Source: a virus. Taken from it: a stretch of DNA of 34,078 nucleotides. Of this stretch, positions 7,499 through 14,285 are shown in pieces. A program made the position numbers and the translations under genes. The stretch is from positions 1 through 34,078 of IMG/VR virus record IMGVR_UViG_3300049793_000061; one strand, written 5' to 3'. Positions within the stretch are counted from its first letter, which is position 1. The number at the start of each line of letters is the position of its first letter. The notes beneath the pieces were generated by a model. That model was given only the letters and a program-made list of their open reading frames with translations. It was not told where the DNA came from and ran no database searches.

Positions 7499-8187
7499 CA
7501 GAACTTCGTCGCATCCGCTTCATCAGCGGTAGCGGTCCCAAAGCTGCTCTCAGGCTCCGCATCAGCGTCATCGTCCTCACCACCGTAGGCGTAACCTTCG
7601 GTAGGCTCAAAGTTGCTCTTCCCAAACGAACTCTCCTCAAGCTTCAATATCTGAAGAGCGTTGATGTAGACGTTGATGCCAGCATCGTTGGGCATCTCAT
7701 TCAGCGTCAGGTCCTGCCGAGCAATCGTGCCACCGCCCGGGTAGACGCCCAAGGGCATCTTCTGGTTCTTGGCATCGAACATCGGAACGCGCATCAGCTC
7801 ACCCTTGCGGTGGTGCGGCAAAGGGTCGTTCTCGTTGCTGTCCTTCTGGTACGTGCGGCCCGTGGAGGACGTCAGGGTCTCAACGCCGTCCTTGTCAGTC
7901 TTGAACGGCCAATAGACCGTCTTGGTGTCGCCGTTCTTCAGGGTGCGCTTGCGGGTCTCAGGGTCCATGTCTGGGAACAGCTTGATCAGCTCCTTGAGGA
8001 CGAACGCCTTGGCCTTCTCGATGGCCCGGGAGTTCTCAGGCAAATCCTTGGCGTCCGTCTTGTACTTCGGAGCGCCAGCCTTCTTGGTCTTTGGATCAAC
8101 GTAGACGTCCGGGGTCTCGAACTTCGGATAGACGAGGACCATCGGGTCCGTGATGTATGTGATGAACTTACGGGTTGCTTTAGCCAT
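7498..8187 (-). CDS. Single-stranded DNA-binding protein, T7 gp2.5-like
   Basis: Coats single-stranded DNA and recruits the replisome. At 229 aa it is close to T7 gp2.5 (232). The body is a basic, OB-fold-type domain. The last 35 residues are strongly acidic (GGEDDDADAEPESS, then DEADATKF) and end in Phe. In the gp2.5 family the acidic tail with terminal Phe contacts DNA polymerase and primase-helicase. The start ATG is 8 nt after the upstream stop. Position before endonuclease I matches T7 (gp2.5-gp3). Confidence 0.92.
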   Translation of the reverse strand: MAKATRKFITYITDPMVLVYPKFETPDVYVDPKTKKAGAPKYKTDAKDLPENSRAIEKAKAFVLKELIKLFPDMDPETRKRTLKNGDTKTVYWPFKTDKDGVETLTSSTGRTYQKDSNENDPLPHHRKGELMRVPMFDAKNQKMPLGVYPGGGTIARQDLTLNEMPNDAGINVYINALQILKLEESSFGKSNFEPTEGYAYGGEDDDADAEPESSFGTATADEADATKF

Positions 8188-8194
8188 GTGTCTG

Positions 8195-8629
8195 TTAGGT
8201 GCCTTTGTGTTCGTTAAGGGCCTTCGCAGCAGTCTGTGCGTCAGCCATGGTGTCGAAGGATGCTAGGGTGTGTCGGGTGGTCTCAAGGCGGACGAGGAGG
8301 GCCTCGCCTGAGGTGCCCCAGATAGCTGCATATTCGTCCTCGCGTTGCGGAGGCGGACTGCCCTCACCGCGCTCGTCAATTACAGCTTCAGCTTGTCGTG
8401 TGAGTAAGTCTGGGAGGTCGAAGGCGTCCTCTTGGACCAGTCCCCGTGAGGCGGCGATGTACTTCTGCCCCTCCTTCCAGCGCTCGCTGTCAGTGAGAGG
8501 CGTAGGCTTACCTAGCGTGTTATAGGAGTACGCGCGGTGCTCTATGACGCGTGGTGATATGTGTCTCATGCGTTCCTCTGCGTCTCTGGCGTTGATGCCC
8601 TCGTTGTCACTGATGCAGTCCCCTCTCAC
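8195..8629 (-). CDS. Hypothetical phage protein, 144 aa
   Basis: Function not recognised. It starts with GTG at 8629 in a GTGA overlap with the upstream gene. Hydrophilic throughout, with an N-terminal stretch rich in Arg and acidic residues and a C-terminal segment SFDTMADAQTAAKALNEHKG. The latter resembles the helix of small alpha-beta domains that often end phage proteins. No signal, membrane segment or catalytic motif is visible. It lies just before SSB. Confidence 0.7.
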   Translation of the reverse strand: MRGDCISDNEGINARDAEERMRHISPRVIEHRAYSYNTLGKPTPLTDSERWKEGQKYIAASRGLVQEDAFDLPDLLTRQAEAVIDERGEGSPPPQREDEYAAIWGTSGEALLVRLETTRHTLASFDTMADAQTAAKALNEHKGT

Positions 8630-8799
8630 GCCCGGCTACCAGCATTGCTTCGCCAAGCGTTCATCAGCTCCCTATGGAAGATGCGCTTGTCGTCCTTGGA
8701 CATCTTGCGATGATCGAAGGTCACTACCTTGCCGTCTGCACCTCGGACACGGACGTCCCAATAGGCTGCGCCCATGCGTATAGTGATGTTGTTCTTCAT
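8626..8799 (-). CDS. Small basic protein, 57 aa
   Basis: Begins MKNNITIRMGAAYWDVRVRG and is rich in Lys and Arg. The start at 8799 is chosen from the strong ribosome site AAAGGAAGTGAC directly upstream and the ATGA overlap with the preceding gene; an in-frame ATG at 8847 is less likely. Short beta strands followed by a basic helix (DDKRIFHRELMNAWRSNA) would suit a nucleic-acid binding protein. Function unknown. Confidence 0.72.
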   Translation of the reverse strand: MKNNITIRMGAAYWDVRVRGADGKVVTFDHRKMSKDDKRIFHRELMNAWRSNAGSRA

Positions 8800-8960
8800 G
8801 TCACTTCCTTTAAGGATGTTCGGAGGGGATATGTCGTGATGGACCAAGTGTATTGTTGGTCCGGGTCTCGAGACAGTCGGTCCTCTAGCAGTGCTGTTGC
8901 CAAGCTGAAGCTGTCACAACACAGATAGACCTCGCTATCACGGAATATGATGCACACCAT
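8796..8960 (-). CDS. Small protein, 54 aa
   Basis: A 54-residue product starting MVCIIFRDSEVYLCCDSFSL. The start at 8960 has GAGG about 8 nt upstream; an in-frame start at 9023 would overlap the upstream gene by more than 50 bp. It ends in ATGA with the 57-aa gene. It contains three Cys. Function unknown. Confidence 0.65.
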   Translation of the reverse strand: MVCIIFRDSEVYLCCDSFSLATALLEDRLSRDPDQQYTWSITTYPLRTSLKEVT

Positions 8961-8968
8961 TGCTTGCC

Positions 8969-9166
8969 TCAGTGGTGAGTTTGATGAGCGCCTTCCAACA
9001 TCGCCTGATACTGCGTGAAGCACATCAGAATGCTGTCGAGGGCGGCTTCGGCTACCGTGCGTATCTCTTCATCGGAAGAGGTCTCAGCGATGCCTTGGAG
9101 GACTACGGAGAGGCCTACGATGATTTCGGATTGCACGTGGAGGAGTTGGGATGCTCGGAGGCTCAT
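8969..9166 (-). CDS. Small helical protein, 65 aa
   Basis: Starts at the TGATG junction with the preceding 41-aa gene (MSLRASQLLHVQSEIIVGLS), which favours 9166 over the in-frame GTG at 9196. Predicted almost wholly helical (VVLQGIAETSSDEEIRTVAE, then ALDSILMCFTQYQAMLEG). Function unknown. Member of the coupled small-gene chain between RNA polymerase and SSB. Confidence 0.65.
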   Translation of the reverse strand: MSLRASQLLHVQSEIIVGLSVVLQGIAETSSDEEIRTVAEAALDSILMCFTQYQAMLEGAHQTHH

Positions 9167-9291
9167 CAGTCTTCCCAAGAGCCAGGGATCAGCCACACGC
9201 TGTGCGAAGGGATGCTAGGGTCTCCGTAGACGACGAAGAAGGCATCGGTGGTGAAGCCGAACATGGCGTAGTAGAAGCGGGGTCCGCTCAT
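9166..9291 (-). CDS. Tiny aromatic-rich protein, 41 aa
   Basis: Begins MSGPRFYYAMFGFTTDAFFV and is rich in Phe and Tyr. A good ribosome site (GAAGGAG, 7 nt before the ATG) and coupled junctions at both ends (ATGA upstream, TGATG downstream) support it. The protein resembles a short beta hairpin. Function unknown. Confidence 0.65.
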   Translation of the reverse strand: MSGPRFYYAMFGFTTDAFFVVYGDPSIPSHSVWLIPGSWED

Positions 9292-9458
9292 TTGAAACTC
9301 CTTCGACTGAAACAGGTGAACTTGATAATGTTGGGGGCCATAGCGCTGACCGTGTTGCCCGCGTTGGTGCAGACTTCAGATGACTCAAAGTCGTGGATTT
9401 CAGTCATGCGACAGCCCGCAGCGTTGCTCCCGCAGAGCATGACGATGAGAACCCACAT
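9288..9458 (-). CDS. Tiny Cys-containing protein with hydrophobic N-terminus, 56 aa
   Basis: MWVLIVMLCGSNAAGCRMTE opens the protein: a short hydrophobic stretch followed by NAAGC, which resembles a lipobox with C16 as the candidate acylated residue, though no basic residue precedes the hydrophobic stretch. Cys occur at 9, 16, 30 and 49. It is a possible envelope peptide, or a membrane-anchored one. The ATG overlaps the upstream TGA (TGATG) and the stop overlaps the next ATG. Function unknown. Confidence 0.62.
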   Translation of the reverse strand: MWVLIVMLCGSNAAGCRMTEIHDFESSEVCTNAGNTVSAMAPNIIKFTCFSRRSFK

Positions 9459-9619
9459 CAGCGAACGAACTCCATTGATTGGCGCAGGCGCTGCTCAAGC
9501 TCTCCTACGTTCACCCCAAGAGCCTCAAGCTGTGCGGCGACGAGAGGAGGGATCTGGATGCCATTGAGGATGGCCGCGCGGGCGATGCGCTGGGGATCAA
9601 GCAAAGGCGAAGTCGGCAT
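9458..9619 (-). CDS. Small protein overlapping the RNA polymerase 3' end, 53 aa
   Basis: Starts inside the last codons of the RNA polymerase gene (23-bp overlap) behind a near-ideal ribosome site AAGGAGATACTCA. The product reads MPTSPLLDPQRIARAAILNG, then IPPLVAAQLEALGVNVGELE, largely helical. It ends in TGATG with the 56-aa gene. Function unknown. Confidence 0.7.
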   Translation of the reverse strand: MPTSPLLDPQRIARAAILNGIQIPPLVAAQLEALGVNVGELEQRLRQSMEFVR

Positions 9620-12206
9620 TGAGTATCTCCTTCAAATCGAGCGGGCCACGCTCTGGGATAACTGGAAGTCTGTTCCGATTGGCAGGCGTTAGGTCACACG
9701 TAGCCTGCTCCAGTATCTCGGAGAGGACATCGTGGGTCTCGTACATCAGAGCGAACTGTTCTCGGATGATGGCGTTGAAGCGTCTGGCTTGAGGGGCGAG
9801 GCACCCGAAGCTGTCGTGGACAGTCGCGATGCTTCGTATTCCTTCTGCAGCCGCTGAATTTGCAACGAGCAGTAGGTGGGCAGCATCAAGCGCATGTACG
9901 AAATTAGGCGCAACTCCGTTGGCCGCTTTGGCTTTATCAATTTCTTTCTTGCTACCTGTTGCGATGTTGAAGCGGACGCGCTCCTTGATGCCGCCGTCTA
10001 CCAAGTAGAGGTTGACGCTCGTCATGTCGTGCTCGTGGTAGCGATTGATCCACGGTATCCCCACAGGCGTCGTCCATGTGACAGGCTTACACTCGTGCGC
10101 CATGGTCTTAGCAATGTCCTGCAGGAACTTCATTGCCTCTGCAGGCTTGTGGATGCGGGTCTCGATGGCGTCGAACACACGCCCAGCGATGTAGCGCGCG
10201 GCCTTGGAGGGCTGCTGTACACCCTGCTTGTTGTAGGGTCCGAACTCGAAACCGATGAACGGGTGCTCCTTACGCTTACCTTCGAGCACCTCACGAGCAA
10301 GAGGCTCCATAAGGTCCGTCTGTTGCTGGCAAGCCATGCCGAACGGCTTCGAAGAGTAGCTGTATGTCATGACGTTGCGCTTCGCCATTTCGCGGCGGTC
10401 CCCATCGTAGTCTAGGAACAGTTGCGCCATCGCACGGATGTCCTTGGAGGCCTTGGCTGCCTTCTCAGGGTCCTCGGCTTCAGGGTCCGGCGTGTGGTTC
10501 AGGTCAGCAGTTATCTGTGTGAACGTGTCCTCAGCTACCACATGATAGACGTCCTGCGGCAGCGGCGAGGAGGTCAAGTTGACCATTACGCCCTCTGCGG
10601 CTCGCGTCATTCCACTCAGATGCTGTAATCCGGAGCAGGAACCATCGTAGCTGGTCGGCAGATGGGTCACATATGACGAGCCCTCCTCCAGCGCTGCTGT
10701 CAACTCGAAGCACGCTGCGAGGTGCAGGAAGGGTTTGCCCGCGTGCATCCACTCGGTATGGACGAGAGGTGCCGAAGCTACTCTCATAATCTGTTGGATA
10801 TTGGCATCGCACCACTGAACCCGCTCCTCCAATGTTCGCTTGCTGATCTTCGTCCCGTCTACCTTGAAGTCTCCAGTGTTAGCCACGTGTATCTTGAGCC
10901 AGCGCAGGCCCTCCTCACCAATGGGCAAGCCATCAGCGAACAGGAACAACGCGCGGACCCTGTCTTCTCTTTGGAAGTTGAAGTGCGGGAGCCCATAGAC
11001 CCGGCCTCGCCAGTCGAGGTTCATGGGCGTGTAGAAAGCTTCGTGCTTCGCCATGGCTTCGGCTACCTGCATATCTAGATCGAACAGAGCTCGGTCCCCT
11101 ATGAGCCCTAAGTTGGCCTTACGGGTCTCGCTCTGCTTGATCTTCCACAGGCGCTGCTCTGCCTCCTCAGCGAACGGGCTGAGCTTTGGCTCGTAGGCGA
11201 CATTCTGTGTGGGAAGCCCTTTCACGCCTATCTGGTAGCCGTGGCACTCACGGATCACGTCCATGACCTTATGGTTGATCTTGAACGGGACTGCCTGAAG
11301 CGTGTTGAGGGCATCGAGCGCAGGTTGCATAGTCCCGGCCTTGATAGCGCGGCGCACTGCGGCCTGAGTATCCTTGTGGAACGAGCGCAGCACTGTGACG
11401 ACGCCATTGACCCTCTCGTCATGGGAGCCTCCACCGGCTGAGGCGGTCCACGGCTTAGGCTCCTGAGCGCTAGGCCAGAACACAGGCCTCGTGTTGGTGG
11501 CGTGGTCTATCGCTGCGTCAAAGACTCCCCAGGCCTCCTGGGACACCGTCAGCATCCATTCGGGGTTACCCGGATACTGCACGCGCTCGAACACCTCAGG
11601 TATCGAGGTGCTCACGACGTTCCAGAGCCAGCCCCCAGCTGTCATAAGCGCCGGTCGGGTCCATATACGCTCCTTGAAGCCCAAGAGGCTCTTAGCGTCC
11701 GCGCGCTGCGCCTCGGAGTGCTCCTTGGTGTTCTTGGCCTTGGCGCGTTCCACCTTGCCCCTTACGAGGTTATAGCGCTGTGCAGTGGTGCGGCCAGCGC
11801 GGGAGGCCCTGGCGATCCTTGCGGCCAATGAGCCGTTGCGCTCGGTGAGCTTCGCTGCCCAGCACTCGTTGCCTATGTTCGAGCCTAAGGACACCAAGGT
11901 ATCCCTAAGCGTCTCACGCAGGCCTATGGAGTGTAGGATGGACTGGATGCACGATAGGGCGATGACACTCGGGGACAGCCCCTTAAGCACCGCCAACAAC
12001 TCAGCCTCAGCGTAGTCTCTTTGCTTGCTACGATGCCCTAGGAGAGCCGCTCGGACACCATCAGTCAGGCGCTCATGGTAGCGCTTAGTGATTGCTAGGC
12101 CGCCTGTGGTGGCTCCCCAGCCTGTGCTGATCTCCTTCCTAAGGTCAGCCTTATCCAGCTTAGTGATTGATCTATTAATTTCGTCTGGGAGTAGTTCTTG
12201 GTCCAT
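9597..12206 (-). CDS. Single-subunit DNA-directed RNA polymerase, T7-like
   Basis: Phage RNA polymerase that would transcribe later genes from phage-specific promoters. At 869 aa it is close to T7 (883). The catalytic residues are present: D521 in SYDGSCSGLQHLSG, K609 and Y617 in AKRNVMTYSYSSKPFG, D798 in TVHDSFG, and the C-terminal ILNADFAFA foot, where T7 ends in DFAFA. The DNA-recognition loop region (about 722-750) differs strongly from T7, so promoter specificity will differ. The start at 12206 has only a weak ribosome site (GGAG about 13 nt upstream). A 300-bp leader with its own repeat array precedes it, downstream of the integrase terminator, suggesting separate control. Confidence 0.97.
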   Translation of the reverse strand: MDQELLPDEINRSITKLDKADLRKEISTGWGATTGGLAITKRYHERLTDGVRAALLGHRSKQRDYAEAELLAVLKGLSPSVIALSCIQSILHSIGLRETLRDTLVSLGSNIGNECWAAKLTERNGSLAARIARASRAGRTTAQRYNLVRGKVERAKAKNTKEHSEAQRADAKSLLGFKERIWTRPALMTAGGWLWNVVSTSIPEVFERVQYPGNPEWMLTVSQEAWGVFDAAIDHATNTRPVFWPSAQEPKPWTASAGGGSHDERVNGVVTVLRSFHKDTQAAVRRAIKAGTMQPALDALNTLQAVPFKINHKVMDVIRECHGYQIGVKGLPTQNVAYEPKLSPFAEEAEQRLWKIKQSETRKANLGLIGDRALFDLDMQVAEAMAKHEAFYTPMNLDWRGRVYGLPHFNFQREDRVRALFLFADGLPIGEEGLRWLKIHVANTGDFKVDGTKISKRTLEERVQWCDANIQQIMRVASAPLVHTEWMHAGKPFLHLAACFELTAALEEGSSYVTHLPTSYDGSCSGLQHLSGMTRAAEGVMVNLTSSPLPQDVYHVVAEDTFTQITADLNHTPDPEAEDPEKAAKASKDIRAMAQLFLDYDGDRREMAKRNVMTYSYSSKPFGMACQQQTDLMEPLAREVLEGKRKEHPFIGFEFGPYNKQGVQQPSKAARYIAGRVFDAIETRIHKPAEAMKFLQDIAKTMAHECKPVTWTTPVGIPWINRYHEHDMTSVNLYLVDGGIKERVRFNIATGSKKEIDKAKAANGVAPNFVHALDAAHLLLVANSAAAEGIRSIATVHDSFGCLAPQARRFNAIIREQFALMYETHDVLSEILEQATCDLTPANRNRLPVIPERGPLDLKEILNADFAFA
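9675..9683 (-). promoter_or_regulatory. GCCAATCGG box inside the RNA polymerase 3' end
   Basis: A perfect copy of the early-leader motif GCCAATCGG with matching flanks (CTAACGCCTGCCAATCGGAA in minus sense). It lies 56 nt upstream of the start of the 53-aa gene. It is within coding sequence (Ala-Asn-Arg), so it could be chance, but its flanks also resemble the boxes at 18454 and 18995. Confidence 0.3.
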
Positions 12207-12234
12207 CTGGGGACAGCTCCAGGTACGAGGGAAG

Positions 12235-12261
12235 GTCTTAGGGCTCTTAGGAGTTCTTAAG
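12235..12261 (-). promoter_or_regulatory. Phased CCTAAGAG array upstream of RNA polymerase
   Basis: In minus-strand sense the octamers CTTAAGAA, CCTAAGAG and CCTAAGAC follow one another at 10-bp and 9-bp spacing, 29-55 nt before the RNA polymerase start codon. The same octamers in the sense of transcription fill the leader of the late operon at 21,062-21,341. Spacing of one helical turn suggests protein binding on one DNA face; an RNA-level role is also possible. Confidence 0.55.
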
Positions 12262-12373
12262 AGGGCACTGCTCAGAGGGTGTTCGATCTGAGCGACCTTC
12301 GTGCGAACCTTGGCATGAGTTTCAACTAAGTGTCTGATCTTGTTGGAACTGACTGCCTAAAAGGGGTATATTC

Positions 12374-12386
12374 TGATTGGCAATCA
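12374..12386. promoter_or_regulatory. Palindrome TGATTGGCAATCA containing the CCAATC box
   Basis: A perfect inverted repeat around one central G. In minus sense it contains GCCAATCA, one mismatch from the GCCAATCGG box of the early leaders. It lies between the integrase terminator and the RNA polymerase gene, a sensible place for an operator. Confidence 0.4.
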
Positions 12387-12396
12387 TCTGGGCGGT

Positions 12397-12419
12397 AGAA
12401 AGGCCCGCCTGAGCGAGCC
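12397..12419 (-). terminator. Rho-independent terminator after integrase
   Basis: Minus-strand hairpin GGCTCGC-TCAG-GCGGGCC (7 bp, one G-T pair, 4-nt loop) followed by TTTCT. It would end integrase transcripts about 90 nt after the stop and separate them from the RNA polymerase operon. Confidence 0.7.
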
Positions 12420-12510
12420 CTGTAGTGTCTTATAGGTGCTCTAAAGTGTTTGCCAAGGGGAAGTGATTGCGGAAGGGGAACGCTTATCCCCAGACATCAG
12501 AGCCTCCCTG

Positions 12511-13572
12511 CTAACCTGTTGATTTTATAAAGGGTAGCACGGTAGACGGAGCGTCGTTTTGGGTCAATTCCCCACGCCGTGGGTGAAGGTTTTTCAGGGC
12601 CTTCATGAGGGACGCCTTCTCGACGTGGACGTACTTCATGGTCGTCTTGATGTCCTTATGTCCTAGGAAGTCCTTAACAATCGGGAGCGGCTCCCCGTTC
12701 AGGATCAGGCGAGTGGCTGTCGTGTGCCTCATGTTGTGGATGCCCAGCTTGGGAGAATACCCACACGCTTTCACAGCTGCGGCGAGATGCCTTCCCATTG
12801 TCTTGTAATCTGGGCGGGCCTCGGCGCGGATCATGGCGCAGAACTCAGCCAGTAATTGCTCGTCCATAGGCACGTCCCGTGGGGTGTCGGTCTTGGTCTG
12901 ATCCAGCTTGATCCATTCCCCTTGGCAGCTATAGGCGTCAATGGATAAGAACTCGCCCCAGCGGAGCCCAGAGGCACACAGGACTCGCGTAGCGAGGGCT
13001 GCCGCTAGATACCCCTGCCCAGTCAGCCAACGCACCACGGCCTCTTCCTGGGCATCTGTGAACCAGTGTATCCGATGGCCAGCCTCCTTCTTCCAGGGCA
13101 CCACACAGCCTGGGAGGTGCGGATCGCGCGCACGGGCGAACGTCAGGACTGAGCTGGCGGCGCTCAGGTAGCGGTTGATGGTGGCCGGGGCCATGGTCCT
13201 GTTGCCGATCGGGCGCTTCTCAAGGTCTCTCACGAGCCCGTCGAGCACATGGGTGGTCACCTGGGCCATCGGCTTGGTCCCGATGCGGCTGATGATCCAG
13301 TCGAGCCGCTTCTGTCCTCCTGGGTCTCTTCCGCGCTTCCAAGTGGTGTTGGCCGCTCGGCACGCAGCTGCTGCCTCTGAGAATGTGATGCCCAGCTTGG
13401 CGTCCTTGAGGTTCTCAGGCTCGATGCCTGCAGCCTTGACGTAGGCTTCATAGCCTAGGGCCTTCTTCTTGGTCTCGAAGCGCCGTCTGAAGCGCTCGCC
13501 TGTGGCCTTGATGACCACCTCGCCGTACCAGAAGCCAGTGAGCTTCCCGTCTCGTTTCTCAGCGTAGGCCAT
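12511..13572 (-). CDS. int: Tyrosine-type site-specific integrase
   Basis: Site-specific recombinase of the lambda integrase family, 353 aa. The catalytic set is complete: R204 (SGLRWGEFL), K227 (QTKTDTPRDVP), H279 and R282 (HNMRHTTATRL), H305 (FLGHKDIKTT) and nucleophile Y314 (MKYVH). The N-terminal 60 residues resemble an arm-type DNA-binding domain (GKLTGFWYGEVV, then KKKALGYEAYVKAAG). The gene begins in a TAATG junction with the 69-aa gene and is followed by a terminator. It implies that the phage can integrate. Its place next to a T7-type RNA polymerase recalls integrase-bearing T7-like cyanophages. Confidence 0.97.
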   Translation of the reverse strand: MAYAEKRDGKLTGFWYGEVVIKATGERFRRRFETKKKALGYEAYVKAAGIEPENLKDAKLGITFSEAAAACRAANTTWKRGRDPGGQKRLDWIISRIGTKPMAQVTTHVLDGLVRDLEKRPIGNRTMAPATINRYLSAASSVLTFARARDPHLPGCVVPWKKEAGHRIHWFTDAQEEAVVRWLTGQGYLAAALATRVLCASGLRWGEFLSIDAYSCQGEWIKLDQTKTDTPRDVPMDEQLLAEFCAMIRAEARPDYKTMGRHLAAAVKACGYSPKLGIHNMRHTTATRLILNGEPLPIVKDFLGHKDIKTTMKYVHVEKASLMKALKNLHPRRGELTQNDAPSTVLPFIKSTG

Positions 13573-13781
13573 TAGGCAACACCTTCCTGTAAAAGAGCGT
13601 TTGCAATCGCAACGCTACAGGCCAAGGCCGCCTTTACGACGTTCACACGCGCTTCGTCTGACGTGGCACCATAGCCCACGATTTCGCTGCTATAGTGGCC
13701 CATAGGGCTATTCGTGTGATCAAGGGTTATGATCGCAGAAAAGCTCTGGTATTTTCCTTTGTGGTCATTCTCAATCAGCAT
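13572..13781 (-). CDS. Small protein coupled to integrase, 69 aa
   Basis: A 69-residue protein (MLIENDHKGKYQSFSAIITL, then GYGATSDEARVNVVKAALAC). It has a beta-beta-beta-alpha layout with a long C-terminal helix. A strong ribosome site AAGGAGATACTTCCG precedes the ATG, and the stop overlaps the integrase ATG. Position alone makes it a candidate recombination directionality factor, but it lacks an obvious HTH, and small alpha-beta proteins of this layout are common elsewhere in early phage operons (compare 18487-18696). Confidence 0.7.
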   Translation of the reverse strand: MLIENDHKGKYQSFSAIITLDHTNSPMGHYSSEIVGYGATSDEARVNVVKAALACSVAIANALLQEGVA

Positions 13782-13796
13782 CGGAAGTATCTCCTT

Positions 13797-13806
13797 ATTG
13801 GCGTGT
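13797..13806 (-). promoter_or_regulatory. ACACGCCAAT box abutting a ribosome site
   Basis: Minus-sense ACACGCCAAT is identical over 10 nt to the first box upstream of the gene at 18980. It directly abuts the AAGGAG of the 69-aa gene, so a bound factor could affect translation as well as transcription. Confidence 0.4.
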
Positions 13807-13818
13807 ATCAGTTGAAAG

Positions 13819-13840
13819 CAAAAGGCCTCCTCAGGCCTCC
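13819..13840 (-). terminator. Hairpin terminator AGGCCT-GAGG-AGGCCT
   Basis: Minus-strand stem of 6 bp (8 with G-T pairs) with loop GAGG, followed by TTT. It lies just after the MarR-like regulator gene and before the integrase unit, so the regulator and integrase could be transcribed separately. Confidence 0.6.
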
Positions 13841-13862
13841 AGGCTCAGCGCTGGCTTGCCAG

Positions 13863-14285
13863 CTACCGCTTGTGGGCTCTAACAATCTGACCAACGATAC
13901 CCTTACCCTTAGCGCTCAAGCGTATCAGGCGGTTCCTGCGGTCCATCACGTCATCAAACTGCTCCACGAGGCCAAAGCCCGCCTCATGGTATCTGTTGGT
14001 TGTGCCCAGGTCAGCTAAGTGCCTCGTCATTAGCGAGGGTGTGACGCCTGCGCGTCTTGCGTACTCAGTGACGTTGAGGCCTTCCTCCGCAGCCACGTGC
14101 AGGAATGCTGTGACGTACTGAAGAGGCATAGTGTCTCGAAGGTTCTTGAACGGCTCAAGAGACCTCATGGTGTTCTGCAGCACGGCCTTCTCTTCAGCCG
14201 TGATGCTCTGTCGATGCGTGCTCATAGCCTTAGCCCCAATACTGCTTTGCTGCTCGCTCGTGTAGCCGCCTCCCAGCGCACTCAT
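13863..14285 (-). CDS. MarR-like winged-helix regulator, candidate lysogeny control protein
   Basis: Probable DNA-binding regulator of 140 aa. The core PLQYVTAFLHVAAEEGLNVT, then EYARRAGVTPSLMTRHLADL, is a MarR-type helix-turn-helix in which GVTPSLMTRHL is the recognition helix region. RNRLIRLSAKGKGIVGQI is the wing and the following helix, matching the R-x-x-x-v-x-L-T-x-x-G pattern of MarR proteins. The ATG at 14285 overlaps the stop of the 40-aa membrane gene (ATGA). It is the only full-length regulator near the integrase, so it is the best candidate for a repressor or lysogeny switch protein; no ligand can be inferred. Confidence 0.83.
   Translation of the reverse strand: MSALGGGYTSEQQSSIGAKAMSTHRQSITAEEKAVLQNTMRSLEPFKNLRDTMPLQYVTAFLHVAAEEGLNVTEYARRAGVTPSLMTRHLADLGTTNRYHEAGFGLVEQFDDVMDRRNRLIRLSAKGKGIVGQIVRAHKR

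Larger units (their letters stand above)
12207..12510. other. Leader between integrase and RNA polymerase, no gene
   Basis: About 300 bp with no convincing gene. In minus-strand order it holds a weak 18-codon frame, two AAGGGGAA-type direct repeats (plus strand), the integrase terminator, the 13-bp palindrome TGATTGGCAATCA and the CCTAAGAG array just before the polymerase start. A phage attachment site would be expected near here by analogy with integrase-bearing T7-like cyanophages, but I see no recognisable tRNA fragment. Confidence 0.6.

Noticed and set aside
7489-8217. Long plus-strand open frame (242 codons) opposite SSB
   Set aside because: It is fully antisense to the SSB and Cys-rich genes, has a low-complexity Leu/Val/Arg composition typical of shadow frames, and no ribosome site.
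9876-10415. Plus-strand open frame inside the RNA polymerase gene
   Set aside because: Antisense to conserved catalytic motifs of the polymerase; composition is that of a reverse-strand shadow.
12280-12310. Possible tRNA 3' fragment (GTTCGATC near 12281) as attachment site
   Set aside because: No acceptor stem or anticodon arm can be drawn around it; the match to a T-arm is only a few bases.
12441-12497. Minus-strand 18-codon frame (MSGDKRSPSAITSPWQTL) after integrase
   Set aside because: It has a GGGAGG upstream, but it is very short, ends before the terminator and has no coupled neighbour. It could be a leader peptide, but support is too thin.
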